Source: JAJKIP01 sp037200685
Lineage (GTDB): Bacteria; Bacteroidota; Bacteroidia; Chitinophagales; Chitinophagaceae
Direction of reading: 5' to 3'
Assembly (NCBI GenBank): GCA_037200685.1
Contig: JBBCIG010000009.1
Coordinates: 1 to 64,000 of the forward strand
DNA: 64,000 bases
Positions 47,860 through 56,756 of the stretch are shown one piece after another (the first letter of the stretch is position 1; every line of letters starts with the position of its first letter). A program made the position numbers and the translations under genes. Below the pieces are notes generated by a model. The model made no database searches. It saw nothing but the letters and a program-made list of their open reading frames with translations, and had not been told where the DNA came from.

Positions 47860-48578
47860 ATGAAGAAAACCGCACTAATTGTTCTGAGTTGTTTGATGAT
47901 CACTTCATTATTAGCACAGGAAACGCCAGCTAAAAAAGAACCGATCAATCTTTCGGGCCGTGATAATGATCATTTCATGATACAGTTAGGCTATGCAGGT
48001 TGGTCCGGCGCACCGGATTCCATTAACCTGGGCGGTTTTTCAAAAAGTTTCAATGTTTATTTCATGCTCGACTTCCCGTTTAAGTCGAACCAAAGCTGAG
48101 CATGGCTTTTGGCCCGGGCATCGCATCGGATCAAATGAAATTTAAGAAAACGTATATCGGCATTAAAGAAACGACAACGACTTTACCCTTCATTGATCAA
48201 TCAGCGACGAATCATTTTAAAAAGACCAAATTAGCAACGGTATATCTTGAAGCTCCCATTGAATTTCGCTATACATCTAACCCGATGGAAAGTGGCAAGA
48301 GTTTCAAATTCGCTATCGGCGTTAAGATAGGAACGATGATCAATGCGCATACACGCTATAAAACACTTCAAAGCAGTTCAGGTGGCACCATTAATGACTA
48401 CCTGTTAAAAGAAGGAAGTAAAAAATATTTCAATACCACCAGGTTGTCGGGTATGGTAAGAGTGGGATTGGGCCATTTTACCCTTTTTGGAAGTTACCAG
48501 ATCACTTCGTTATTTAAAGAAGGAGTAGCGGCGGATATTAAACCTTTCTCGATCGGGCTTAACCTAAGCGGGCTATAA
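47860..48578 (+). CDS. Outer-membrane beta-barrel protein (frameshifted)
   Basis: About 239 aa when joined. Signal peptide (MKKTALIVLSCLMITSLLAQ), then alternating strands typical of the PorT/OMP_b-brl_2 class: HFMIQLGYAGWSG, FNVYFMLDFPFKS, MAFGPGIASDQMKF, GLGHFTLFGSYQITSLF, ending in PFSIGLNLSGL. The frame breaks at about 48090; one C missing in AACCAAAGC would give SNPKLSMAFGPGI. A terminator-like hairpin follows. Function beyond a barrel in the outer membrane is not known. Confidence 0.78.
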
Positions 48579-48604
48579 CAATAATATTATTAAAGTATTT
48601 TTAT

Positions 48605-48638
48605 AAAGCGGCCTTTTAAAAGCGGCCGCTTTTATTTT
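48605..48638 (+). terminator. Terminator-like hairpin upstream of hflX
   Basis: Stem AAAGCGGCC (48605-48613) and GGCCGCTTT (48624-48632), 10-base loop, then TATTTTT. It ends the barrel gene. TATTTTTG at 48633-48640 also fits the -7 promoter box and lies only 6 bases before the hflX ATG. Confidence 0.75.
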
Positions 48639-48646
48639 TGCATTCT

Positions 48647-49837
48647 ATGCTGGACAAGAAACATATTATCGAAAAGGAAGAAAGAGCAGTGCTGGTAGGA
48701 TTGGTGCATAAGGACCAGACCGAGCCTCAGGCACAGGAATATTTAGATGAATTAGCTTTTTTAGCTGAGACGGCTGGTGCTGTCGCGGTAAAACGTTTTA
48801 CACAAAAACTACAACACCCGGACAGTAGGACGTTTGTCGGCAAAGGAAAACTGGAAGAAATAAAAAATTATATAAAGGACAAAGATATCCGCATCGTCAT
48901 TTTTGATGATGAACTCAGCGGTGCACAGATCAACAATATTGAAAAAGTGCTGGAGGCGAAAACGATTGACCGCAGCGATTTGATCCTTGACATTTTTGCG
49001 AGGCGGGCAAAAACAGCACAAGCCAAAGCACAGGTAGAACTGGCGCAATACCAATATATATTACCAAGGTTGAGAGGAATGTGGAAACACCTTGAACGGT
49101 TAGGTGGCGGTATCGGTACGAGAGGCCCGGGTGAAAGTGAAATTGAAACCGACCGTCGTATAGTAAGAGATAAAATTTCATTGTTAAGAAAAAAATTACT
49201 GGAGATAGATAAGCAGGCGTTTACGCAACGGAAAGACCGTGGTGAATTTATTCGTGTGGCGCTGGTAGGTTATACCAATGTAGGCAAATCAACGATCATG
49301 AATTTGTTGAGTAAACGGGATGTGTTTGCGGAAAATAAATTATTTGCGACGCTTGATACGACTACCAGTAAAGTAGTTTTTGAAACCACTCCTTTTTTTA
49401 TTAAGTGATACGGTTGGGTTCATCCGGAAATTACCGCATCATTTGGTAGAAAGTTTTAAAAGCACATTGGATGAAGTGAGAGAAGCGGATATATTATTGC
49501 ACGTAGTAGTATTTCACATCCGGGTTATGAAGAGCAACTCGGTGTTGTCAATAAAACGTTGCAGGAATTAAAAGTATTGGACAAACCAACGCTTACCATT
49601 TTTAATAAAATGGACCTGTATGAAGAAAAGACATTTGATGAATGGCTGGAAGAAGATACAAAGAAAGAAATATTAAATGACCTGTACGAACGCTGGCAAC
49701 GGGAAACAAACGGCAACGCCATCTTTGTAGCGGCTACAGAAAGAAGAAACCTTGAGCAATTGCGCCAGACCATACTTCAAAAAGTAAGAGAAATGTATCG
49801 GATACGTTATCCTTATAAAACAGAGTTTCTTTACTAA
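48647..49837 (+). CDS. hflX: GTPase HflX (frameshifted)
   Basis: Ribosome-associated GTPase that rescues stalled or hibernating ribosomes. The HflX N-domain (TFVGKGKLEEIKNYI, VIFDDELSGAQINNIE, RLGGGIGTRGPGESEIETDRR) and the G1 motif ALVGYTNVGKST are in one frame to 49400. LLSDTVGFIRKLPHHLVESFKSTLDEV (G3) is in the next, and KPTLTIFNKMDLYEE (G4) to KTEFLY in a third. Breaks: one T too many in the T7 run 49393-49399 and one A missing at about 49509. Joined length is about 396 aa, normal for the family. The ATG at 48647 is preferred to a TTG nine bases upstream. Confidence 0.9.
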
Positions 49838-49956
49838 GAGATTAAAAGAGGAAAAGAGTTTGTCGAAAATGCTTTTTTATCTTTACTCTTCTCTTCGATG
49901 AAAGTAAATCAAGACTTCTGTTATGAAAAGAAACAAAATGGAACTGGCTGAAGTCC

Positions 49957-49990
49957 CTCTTTTTCTTTTTCTCTCTTTTATCCTCTTAGC
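49957..49990. repeat. Polypyrimidine motif ending CCTCTTAGC, copy 3
   Basis: CTTTTTCTTTTTCTCTC, then TTTTATCCTCTTAGC. Similar to 11526-11552 and 26097-26127. An inverted, weaker counterpart (GATTAAAAGAGGAAAAGAG) lies at 49841-49859 directly after hflX. Confidence 0.5.
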
Positions 49991-49992
49991 AC

Positions 49993-50339
49993 ATGACATG
50001 GTATAAAATAGCAGACAACATCCATGAAATTGATTTTGCGACTAACAACATCGCTGTTGTGGAAGTAAAAGGTAAAAAATCTGCCTCGGGAAATTCAAAG
50101 AATCCATTTTAGCTTTTGCCTATAAATGCCCGCATGCGGGCGGTATCCTTGCGGATGGCTTTATTGATGTTTTGGGAAATGTGGTTTGTCCCCTGCACCG
50201 ATATAAATATGATATGAATAACGGAAGAAATGTGAGCGGCGAGGGTTATTACTTAAAACATTGGCCGACGGAACTGCGGGAAGATGGCCTGTTTGTGGGG
50301 ATGGAAGATAAAGCTGGTTTCTGGAATATTTTCAGCTAA
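49993..50339 (+). CDS. Rieske [2Fe-2S] ferredoxin-like protein (frameshifted)
   Basis: About 115 aa when joined. MTWYKIADNIHEIDF starts at the ATG 49993; after about residue 30 the frame shifts. One A missing in GGTAAAAAATCTG restores KGKKICLGKFKESI. The cluster ligands are in KCPHAGG and VVCPLHRYKYD, i.e. Cys-x-His and Cys-x2-His, as in small soluble Rieske ferredoxins of oxygenases or nitrite reductase small subunits. Electron partner unknown; it is not next to an oxygenase. Confidence 0.83.
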
Positions 50340-50344
50340 AATGA

Positions 50345-50376
50345 TTGTGAACGGGTGGCGAAAATCCTTATTTTTG
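50345..50376 (+). promoter_or_regulatory. Candidate promoter of tRNA-Asn
   Basis: TATTTTTG (50369-50376) matches TAnnTTTG; ATTG at 50344-50347 is a near -33 match with 21 bases between. The tRNA begins 24 bases beyond. Confidence 0.5.
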
Positions 50377-50399
50377 CTGCCCCAAAAGGGAATTAACAT

Positions 50400-50473
50400 T
50401 CCTCCTTAGCTCAGTTGGTTAGAGCATCTGACTGTTAATCAGAGGGTCGTCCGTTCAAGTCGGACAGGAGGAG
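50400..50473 (+). tRNA. tRNA-Asn (GTT)
   Basis: 74 bases. Acceptor stem TCCTCCT (50400-50406) pairs with AGGAGGA (50466-50472), discriminator G at 50473. D-arm GCTC/GAGC with AGTTGGTTA loop; anticodon stem TCTGA/TCAGA with loop CTGTTAA, anticodon GTT at 50434-50436; T-arm GTCCG/CGGAC with TTCAAGT loop. CCA is not encoded. It reads AAC/AAU codons. It is intact although it lies in the stretch full of indels. Confidence 0.96.
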
Positions 50474-50476
50474 CGA

Positions 50477-50505
50477 AAGGTTCTGAGTAATCAGGGCCTT
50501 TTTTT
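50477..50505 (+). terminator. Terminator of tRNA-Asn
   Basis: AAGGTTCTGA (50477-50486), loop GTAA, TCAGGGCCTT (50491-50500) with two G-U pairs, then a T-run to 50505. A near-identical hairpin lies at 54034-54061. Confidence 0.85.
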
Positions 50506-50580
50506 ATGTATTATATCTATATTCTTTATTCTCAAACATCAGGCTTGTATTATATCGGGTATTCAGATAATCCCGTTTGA
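50506..50580 (+). pseudogene. Remnant of a GIY-YIG endonuclease-domain gene
   Basis: The ATG at 50506 directly follows the T-run of the tRNA terminator. It encodes 24 residues, MYYIYILYSQTSGLYYIGYS then DNPV and a TGA at 50578. This is the N-terminal strand pair of the GIY-YIG nuclease fold (YIYIL...YYIGYS), normally about 85-95 aa. If the TGA were CGA, the reading would go on RRLYCL and stop again. The rest of the domain is absent, so it is a dead fragment. Confidence 0.75.
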
Positions 50581-50727
50581 AGGTTGTATTGTCTATAACC
50601 GGACAGTTTTTGTCCGGAAATGAACAATCGGTTTATACAGTAAAGTTCTTTTAACTTGTAAGTCAGGCAGATAGTGAAGTGGCACCGGCTTTGTCGTCAA
50701 AAACCTATTCTATACTTCCATCAGCTT

Positions 50728-53191
50728 ATGTTTATTATTTATTTCAAATCCGCCTGGCGAAACCTGCTTAAACACAAATTTTTTTCATTTATTTCTGTTG
50801 CGGGACTTGCTATCGGGTTATGCGCCTGTATCCTGATCATTCAGTATGTAAATGTGGAACTAAGTGTTGACCGTTTCCATACAAAACTGGATAACCTGTA
50901 TAGAGTGGTGAATGACCGTTACCAGCAGGGTTCATTAGTGCAACATAGCCCCATGACTTATTCCGGAATCGGTAAGGCCATGAAAGAGGAGATACCTGAA
51001 GTAGAGACATACTGCCGTGTAACGCCTTACCGGGTAGAGGTTATTTCATGGTCGGATAAGAAAATAGCTGACATGCGCACCATTGCAGTGGACGCATCTT
51101 TCCTTTCCCATGTTTACCTACACACTGCTTGCAGGTGATCCAAAGAATGCTTTGCAGGAACCTAATAGTGTTATTGTTTCGGAAAAAATGGCAAGAGTAC
51201 AGATGGGCGTGAAAGACCCGCAATCGTTGGTTGGGCAAATGATGGTATTCGATACGGATACCCTTCCTTATAAAATAACAGGTATCTGCAAGGATGCACC
51301 TGCTAATTCACAGTTGCACTTCGATCTCCTGCTCTCGTATATTTCACTCTACAGCAACAGTGGCAACAACCGGCTGGAGCAGGGCCGATCATGATTTCAC
51401 ACGGGCTTCTTTCTGGCAATATATCCAGTTGAAAAAGGCACCAAGCCTGAAACAGTCGAACAGAAATTTGCAGCACTGAACGCAAAATATTTTCCGAAAG
51501 CTACAGCCTCGGGTATCAAAGAGGTGTTTTTCCCTGCAGCCCCTGAAAAAAGCCTATCTCTATTCCGATTTTGAATATGAGATCGGTAAAACAGGCAATT
51601 ACCGTATTGTATGGAGCCTGTTGGTGATCGCATTGTTTATACTTGTATTAGCCTGGATAAATTATATCAACTTGTCGACTGCCCGATCATTGGAAAGAGC
51701 AAAAGAAGTAGGTATAAGAAAAGCAACAGGCGCATCCAGGCTACAACTGATCAAACAGTTCCTGACGGAAGCGCTGTTAGTAAATATAGTGGCGATTATC
51801 ATAGCAGTTGTCCTTACAGTGTTGCTGCAGCATGGGTTTAACCAATTGGTGAACCGAGAACTTTCTATCGGCATGCTGTTTTCAAAACAAACTACAGATA
51901 CCGGCGTTACCATCCTGTTTGTGCTGTTTTCGGTTGCTGGGATTTTCTTATCCGGTTTTTATCCTGCATTTGTCCTTTCTGCGTACGACCCGATGAAAGT
52001 ATTGAAAGGAAAGTTTAAGCGATCTGTGTCCGGTGTATTTCTCAGGAAAAGCATGGTCACTGCACAATTCGCTATCAGCATATTATTGATCATTGGTTCT
52101 TTTGTTGTGTACAAGCAACTCCGATATATGACCGGCCAATCGCTGGGATATAATATGGAGCAGATGATGATCCTGCGTAAACCTGTACTCAGTAATCAGG
52201 GTACAGCATTTATGAACACTGCGGATGGATTTATCAATACGATACAACAGCTTGCACATGTGAAAGGTGCGGCTGTTTCCGGCCGGATACCGGGGGATGA
52301 CCCTGGTCAGGATCAACAACGTGAACAGAACGGATATTGCCATAAAAGTCAGGGCACCATGGCAAATATGGTGTGGATCCGCGTTTCATCAACTTATACC
52401 AGATGAAGTTGCTGGCAGGCAGGAATTTTTCTCCACTGGATTATAATGCAGATTTTTCCAAACTGCATAACCTTATCATTAATGAAACCGCTTTACGGCA
52501 ACTCGCTTTTGCCTTACCAGAAGATGCCGTCGGTAAATCGATAACAGCATTCAACCGCACATGGGATATCATTGGTGTTGTAGCTGACTTTCACCAGCAA
52601 TCATTGAAGAGCGGCATTGAACCAGTATTGTTGTTGCCTAACCTGCTGGGACAATACAGCCAGTTCTCTGTAAAAATAGATCCGCAGCAATTACCCGCCA
52701 CCCTCGAGGCCATTCAGAAAGCATATGCCAACTACTTCCCCGGGAATGTTTTTGATTACTATTTCCTTGATGAAAAATTCAACAAGCAATACAACAACGA
52801 TTATCTTTTCGGTAAGGTGTTCGGTTTGTTTGCAGCATTAGCTATACTGATTGCCTGTTTGGGTTTATCGGGTTTATCGTTGCTTACTTCTTCCCAGCGT
52901 ACCAGGGAGATCGGTATACGAAAAGTGCTGGGCGCTTCCGTAACGGGTATTGTATTGTTGCTGTCGAAGGATTTTATCAAACTGGTGCTCCTGGCAATCA
53001 TCATCGCTTCACCTGTTGCCTGGTATATGATGCAACTCTGGCTACAGGATTTTGCTTACCGTGTTGATATCAGTTGGTGGATATTTGCCTCAGCGGGTTT
53101 GCTGTCATTGGTTATTGCACTCCTGGTGATCGGTTTTCATACCGTACGATCAGCCATTGCAAATCCCACCAAAAGTCTCAAGACCGAATAA
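50728..53191 (+). CDS. MacB/FtsX-type ABC transporter permease (frameshifted)
   Basis: About 800 aa when joined. Two copies of an FtsX-like unit. N-terminal FKSAWRNLLKHKFFSFISV and a first membrane helix (GLAIGLCACILIIQYV), a MacB_PCD periplasmic part, the ARSLERAKEVGIRKATGA motif, then a second periplasmic part and TSSQRTREIGIRKVLGAS, ending in NPTKSLKTE. Breaks seen at about 51104 (extra T), 51380-51440 (two or three changes), 51537 (extra C) and 52290-52390. It should export peptides, lipids or drugs with a separate ATPase, none of which is in the window. Starts at ATG 50728 (MFIIYFKSAW). Confidence 0.88.
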
Positions 53192-53221
53192 AAACATCAT
53201 TACAAAATTCAAACGATCATT

Positions 53222-53921
53222 ATGTTTTCATCAATCCTTCCCCTGCTGCGTAGCGCCACCATGGGTATATTGTTATTATCTTCTTCCGGTTTCCTGTTTG
53301 CCCAAGACACCATTTTCGAAAAATATCGGCTGGAAACCGGTGATGGTAAATATGTCCATTGCAACCATCAATGGCAAGAAAGCTGTAAGGGTATTCAGGG
53401 ACACGGCCACAAAAGGATCCGATCTGCCCACCTTCGTGCGGCTGAAAAACACCGATGGTTTCAGCAACGGCACCATTGAAGTAATGCTGTTGAGCCGGCT
53501 GCTGCCAACCGCCGATGCCGGCGCAAGGGGCTTTATCGGTTTAGCCTTCAGGATCAATAAGGACAACAGTAAGTTTGAATCCATTTACATCAGACCTACC
53601 AACGGAAGGGCAGACGACCAGCTACGCAGGAATCATTCCACGCAATATTTTTCCTATCCCGATTATTCCTTCGACAGGTTGCGGAAAGAAGCAGAGGGAA
53701 AATATGAATCTTATGCCGACATGGGATTGAATCAATGGATCAAACTGAAGATCGTGGTAAAAGATGCCCAGGCCAAACTTTACCTGGACAATAACCCGCA
53801 GCCGGTCCTGATTGTTAACGACCTGAAACTAGGCGCAGCCAACAACGGCGCTATCGGTCTTTGGGTGGATGGGGGTACGGACGCATATTTCCGGGATATT
53901 AAAGTGGTGAAGGGAAATTAG
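53222..53921 (+). CDS. Secreted DUF1080-like (concanavalin-fold) protein (frameshifted)
   Basis: About 233 aa when joined. Signal sequence (MGILLLSSSGFLFAQ) from the ATG 53222 or 53261, then a break near 53325: one A missing in GAAAAATATCGG gives TIFEKNIGWKPVMVNMS. The rest (GTIEVMLLSRLLPTADAGARG, FIGLAFRINKDNSKFESIYI, LNQWIKLKIVVKDAQAKLYLD, GAIGLWVDGGTDAYFRDIKV) matches the jelly-roll of DUF1080/LamG proteins that bind or cut glycans. It lies 30 bases after the permease gene. Substrate unknown. Confidence 0.78.
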
Positions 53922-54333
53922 TTTAAACCAAGAAGGGGAAAGACTATCTTATTTGTACCATGGTTTGACGTTACAGTTTTTGTTACAGTGATATAATTGA
54001 AATTGAGATATGTTCCCTCAGAAAGGGAAGCTGAAGGTTCTGAGCAATCAGGACCTTTTTTATTTCATACGATCAATAGCACCAGCAGAAAAAACTTCGA
54101 TGATTACAATTTCTTCAACCTTTACAGAGTTAAAAACTAATAATTTTAATATTAAATTACAGGCAGTTTCTTTATTTGTGAAATCTCCTTATTTTTTTAT
54201 CCAAGCGATAGGAATAATACGCTGAATATAATAATTCTAAAAAAATTTTCTTGCTGATTTCGATGGTCAGAAAAAAGCAAGTACTCTGCAAAAGATGCAG
54301 AGAAAATAAAAGTGCTATTAAAAAAGCAATACA
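53922..54333. other. 412-base stretch without a credible gene
   Basis: Contains the second tRNA-type terminator (54034-54061) without a tRNA before it, AT-rich sequence, and a hairpin CTCTGCA/TGCAGAG (54284-54302, loop AAAGA) 31 bases before the TPR operon start, which may lie in the mRNA leader. No TAnnTTTG box with a clear -33 element was found for the operon. Confidence 0.6.
54034..54061 (+). terminator. Orphan copy of the tRNA-type terminator
   Basis: AAGGTTCTGA (54034-54043), loop GCAA, TCAGGACCTT (54048-54057), then a T-run. It differs from 50477-50505 at only a few bases, yet the sequence before it is not a tRNA. Confidence 0.8.
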
Positions 54334-56754
54334 ATGTTTTTACATAACCTGAAGTTTTTCTTATTTACCCTTTTATCTCTTTTTCTTATTTCAAATACAA
54401 TAACCGCACAAACAAAACTCGCAGGCTATGTAGTAGAAATCAATTCAGGAAAAGCAAGAGTGCCCGGCGTAAATGTAAAATCGTTAGGCGCCAATAATAT
54501 CATTACTACCAACCAGGGTTTATTTACTCTCGTATTTCCCAATGCGCAACCGGGCAACCCTGTACTCATCAGCGCACAGAAAGAAGGGTGGCAGGTAGTA
54601 AACCCAAAAGAACTAAACACCATTTTGCCGGAAAAACCGGATGCATTGCCTCTAAAAATAACAGTGTGCAAGGCCGGCTATTTAGAAAATGCCAGGAAAG
54701 AATATTACAAAATCACCGACGACTACATCGTAAAAGAATACAAGAGGCGCCTGCAATCAATAAACAAAGAAAAAGAAGGTTGGCAGAAAGAAGTAGCGGA
54801 ACTGGAAGAAAAACTGCAATCGCTGAATAAGCAAATAAGCGAAATGGCAGAAGATTTTAGTATAATAAATCTCGATGATTTGAATGAAACTGAAAGAAAA
54901 GCCATTAAATTATTTAAACAGGGCTATATTGATTCCAGCATCAGCCTGAGAGAAAGTTTACACTCTGGAGAAAAAATAAGAAATGCGTTGGTTGTAAAAA
55001 AACAACAAGATTCTGTTATCACAGCTAGTGAAAATAATTTAAAGCAATTATCGAAAGAATATATTCTTAAATATGATTTTGCCAATGCAGAAAAAACATT
55101 GAAAGAATTGGCAAATGCAGATACTACTAGTTATAATAACGCACTTGAATTTGCTTATTTTTTGGGCAAGCAGCGCAACCATGATAAAGCCATTGAATAC
55201 TATCGTTTATGCGTAAGGATTGCAAGACGGTCAATAAAGACTGAACCCCTGGTGGCGGAATTCAAGTTGGCTTCTGCCCTAAACTTCTTAGGCGTGGAAT
55301 ATCATTCGAACAACAATTATGCTGCGGCAGAAGATGCCTTATCAGCGTCTTTAGAAATTCGCAGGCGACAGGCAAAAAATTATCCGAATTTTTTTGAACC
55401 AGGTATAGCTGAAACCCAAAATAATTTGGGAACCTTATATGCTGATAAGAAAATTTATCCTGCAGCTGAGGCCGCTTTTTTAGAAGCATTGGACATTCGC
55501 AAGAGATTATCAAAAACCGATTCTCTTAAGTACGAATACGAGATAGCGATGGTACAAACTAATTTAGGAAATTTTTATGCGTTAAAAAAAAATTACCCCG
55601 CTGCCGAATCTGCCTACCTTGAAGCATTAGCAAAATATAAGAAATCAGCCGAAGCCAATCCTGCTTCTTTTGAAACTTATGTAGCCATTGCTCAGAACAA
55701 TTTGGGAATAATATACGTGGCAACTAAAAATTTCCGTGCGGCAAAAGCAGCTTACCTGCAAGCATTGGATATTCGCAGGAGAGCTGCCAAAACAAATCCT
55801 GCAGCTTATGAAGCAGATGTTGCTTCTACTCAAAATAACCTGGGCCTTTTTTATAGTACAATACAAGACTACTCGGCGGCAGAAACAGCTTATATGGAGG
55901 CTTTAAAAATACGCCAGCAATTATCCAAAAACAATCCTGATACTTATGAAATTGAGGTTGCCAGGACAAAAAACAATTTGGGGAATTTATATACGGATGA
56001 AAAAAAATATCCGTCAGCCAATACCGCTTACCTGGAAGCCCTTACTATTTATAAAAAGAAAGTTGCCGCCGGTGCTGATGAATATAGCTCTGCTCTTTGC
56101 CGCATTATTCTTTTAATGGCCGTTTTAGAAAAAGAACACGGGCAATTGAACAATCAAGCATTCATTGCTAATCATCTCGCCCTTGCACGTTCCATACTTA
56201 TTTCCCGTATAGAATTTCCTGAAAAGGATGATTATTTGTATCTCTTACAAAACCTGGAAAATACTTTTTACATTGGCAAAAAGCTAATACCAATAAATGA
56301 ACTGAAGCAAAAGATTGATGAAGCTGCCGATAATGGAGTCAAGATTACTCTTAGCCAGCAACTTATCAGGAATTACCAATCATTGATCGATAGCGGCTAT
56401 ACTCAACTGGCCGGTGAGCTGGGAAGTAGTTATGGAAACCTTGCATGGTATTTATTATTTGAAAAAAAATTTGCTGATGCAGAACGATCAGCCCGCGAAG
56501 CGCTGGAGCCACGAACGTTTAAAAAGAATGTGGATTATGATATTTCAATAAATTGGGTAAATACTAATCTTGCTCTTGCATTATTGTTCCAGGGAAAATA
56601 TGCGGAAGCGGAAAAGATATATCTTTCTTTTAAAGATAGACCCAATGGCAAAGGGACTTATAAAGACACATTTCTGGGTGATATTGATGAAATGGAAAAA
56701 GCAGGTATTACACATAAAGATGTAAAGAAAATAAGAGAGTTATTGAAAAAATAA
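54334..56754 (+). CDS. Secreted TPR protein with N-terminal beta-sandwich, copy 1
   Basis: 806 aa. Signal peptide to about residue 25 (cut TITA before QTKL). Carboxypeptidase-regulatory-like beta-sandwich at about 28-110 (GYVVEINSGKARVPGVNVKS). Coiled coil at about 130-172 (KEKEGWQKEVAELEEKLQ). From about 290 to 570 at least six TPR units of 46 residues of the kinesin-light-chain kind (consensus QNNLGxLYxxxxNYxAAExA, then YxEALxIRRxLAKTNP). It should lie in the periplasm or on the surface. It stops 2 bases before its paralogue, and the TIR gene follows, so all three share an operon. TPRs imply protein binding, perhaps as sensor. Confidence 0.85.
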   Translation: MFLHNLKFFLFTLLSLFLISNTITAQTKLAGYVVEINSGKARVPGVNVKSLGANNIITTNQGLFTLVFPNAQPGNPVLISAQKEGWQVVNPKELNTILPEKPDALPLKITVCKAGYLENARKEYYKITDDYIVKEYKRRLQSINKEKEGWQKEVAELEEKLQSLNKQISEMAEDFSIINLDDLNETERKAIKLFKQGYIDSSISLRESLHSGEKIRNALVVKKQQDSVITASENNLKQLSKEYILKYDFANAEKTLKELANADTTSYNNALEFAYFLGKQRNHDKAIEYYRLCVRIARRSIKTEPLVAEFKLASALNFLGVEYHSNNNYAAAEDALSASLEIRRRQAKNYPNFFEPGIAETQNNLGTLYADKKIYPAAEAAFLEALDIRKRLSKTDSLKYEYEIAMVQTNLGNFYALKKNYPAAESAYLEALAKYKKSAEANPASFETYVAIAQNNLGIIYVATKNFRAAKAAYLQALDIRRRAAKTNPAAYEADVASTQNNLGLFYSTIQDYSAAETAYMEALKIRQQLSKNNPDTYEIEVARTKNNLGNLYTDEKKYPSANTAYLEALTIYKKKVAAGADEYSSALCRIILLMAVLEKEHGQLNNQAFIANHLALARSILISRIEFPEKDDYLYLLQNLENTFYIGKKLIPINELKQKIDEAADNGVKITLSQQLIRNYQSLIDSGYTQLAGELGSSYGNLAWYLLFEKKFADAERSAREALEPRTFKKNVDYDISINWVNTNLALALLFQGKYAEAEKIYLSFKDRPNGKGTYKDTFLGDIDEMEKAGITHKDVKKIRELLKK

Positions 56755-56756
56755 AT

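Noticed and set aside
50506..54061. Calling the segment an integrative element or prophage
   Set aside because: No integrase, no transposase and no clear attachment repeat beyond the terminator copy. Left as a finding and not annotated as a mobile element.
54010..54225. 71-codon open frame before the TPR operon
   Set aside because: It starts upstream of the orphan terminator and reads through it; AT-rich, no recognisable features.
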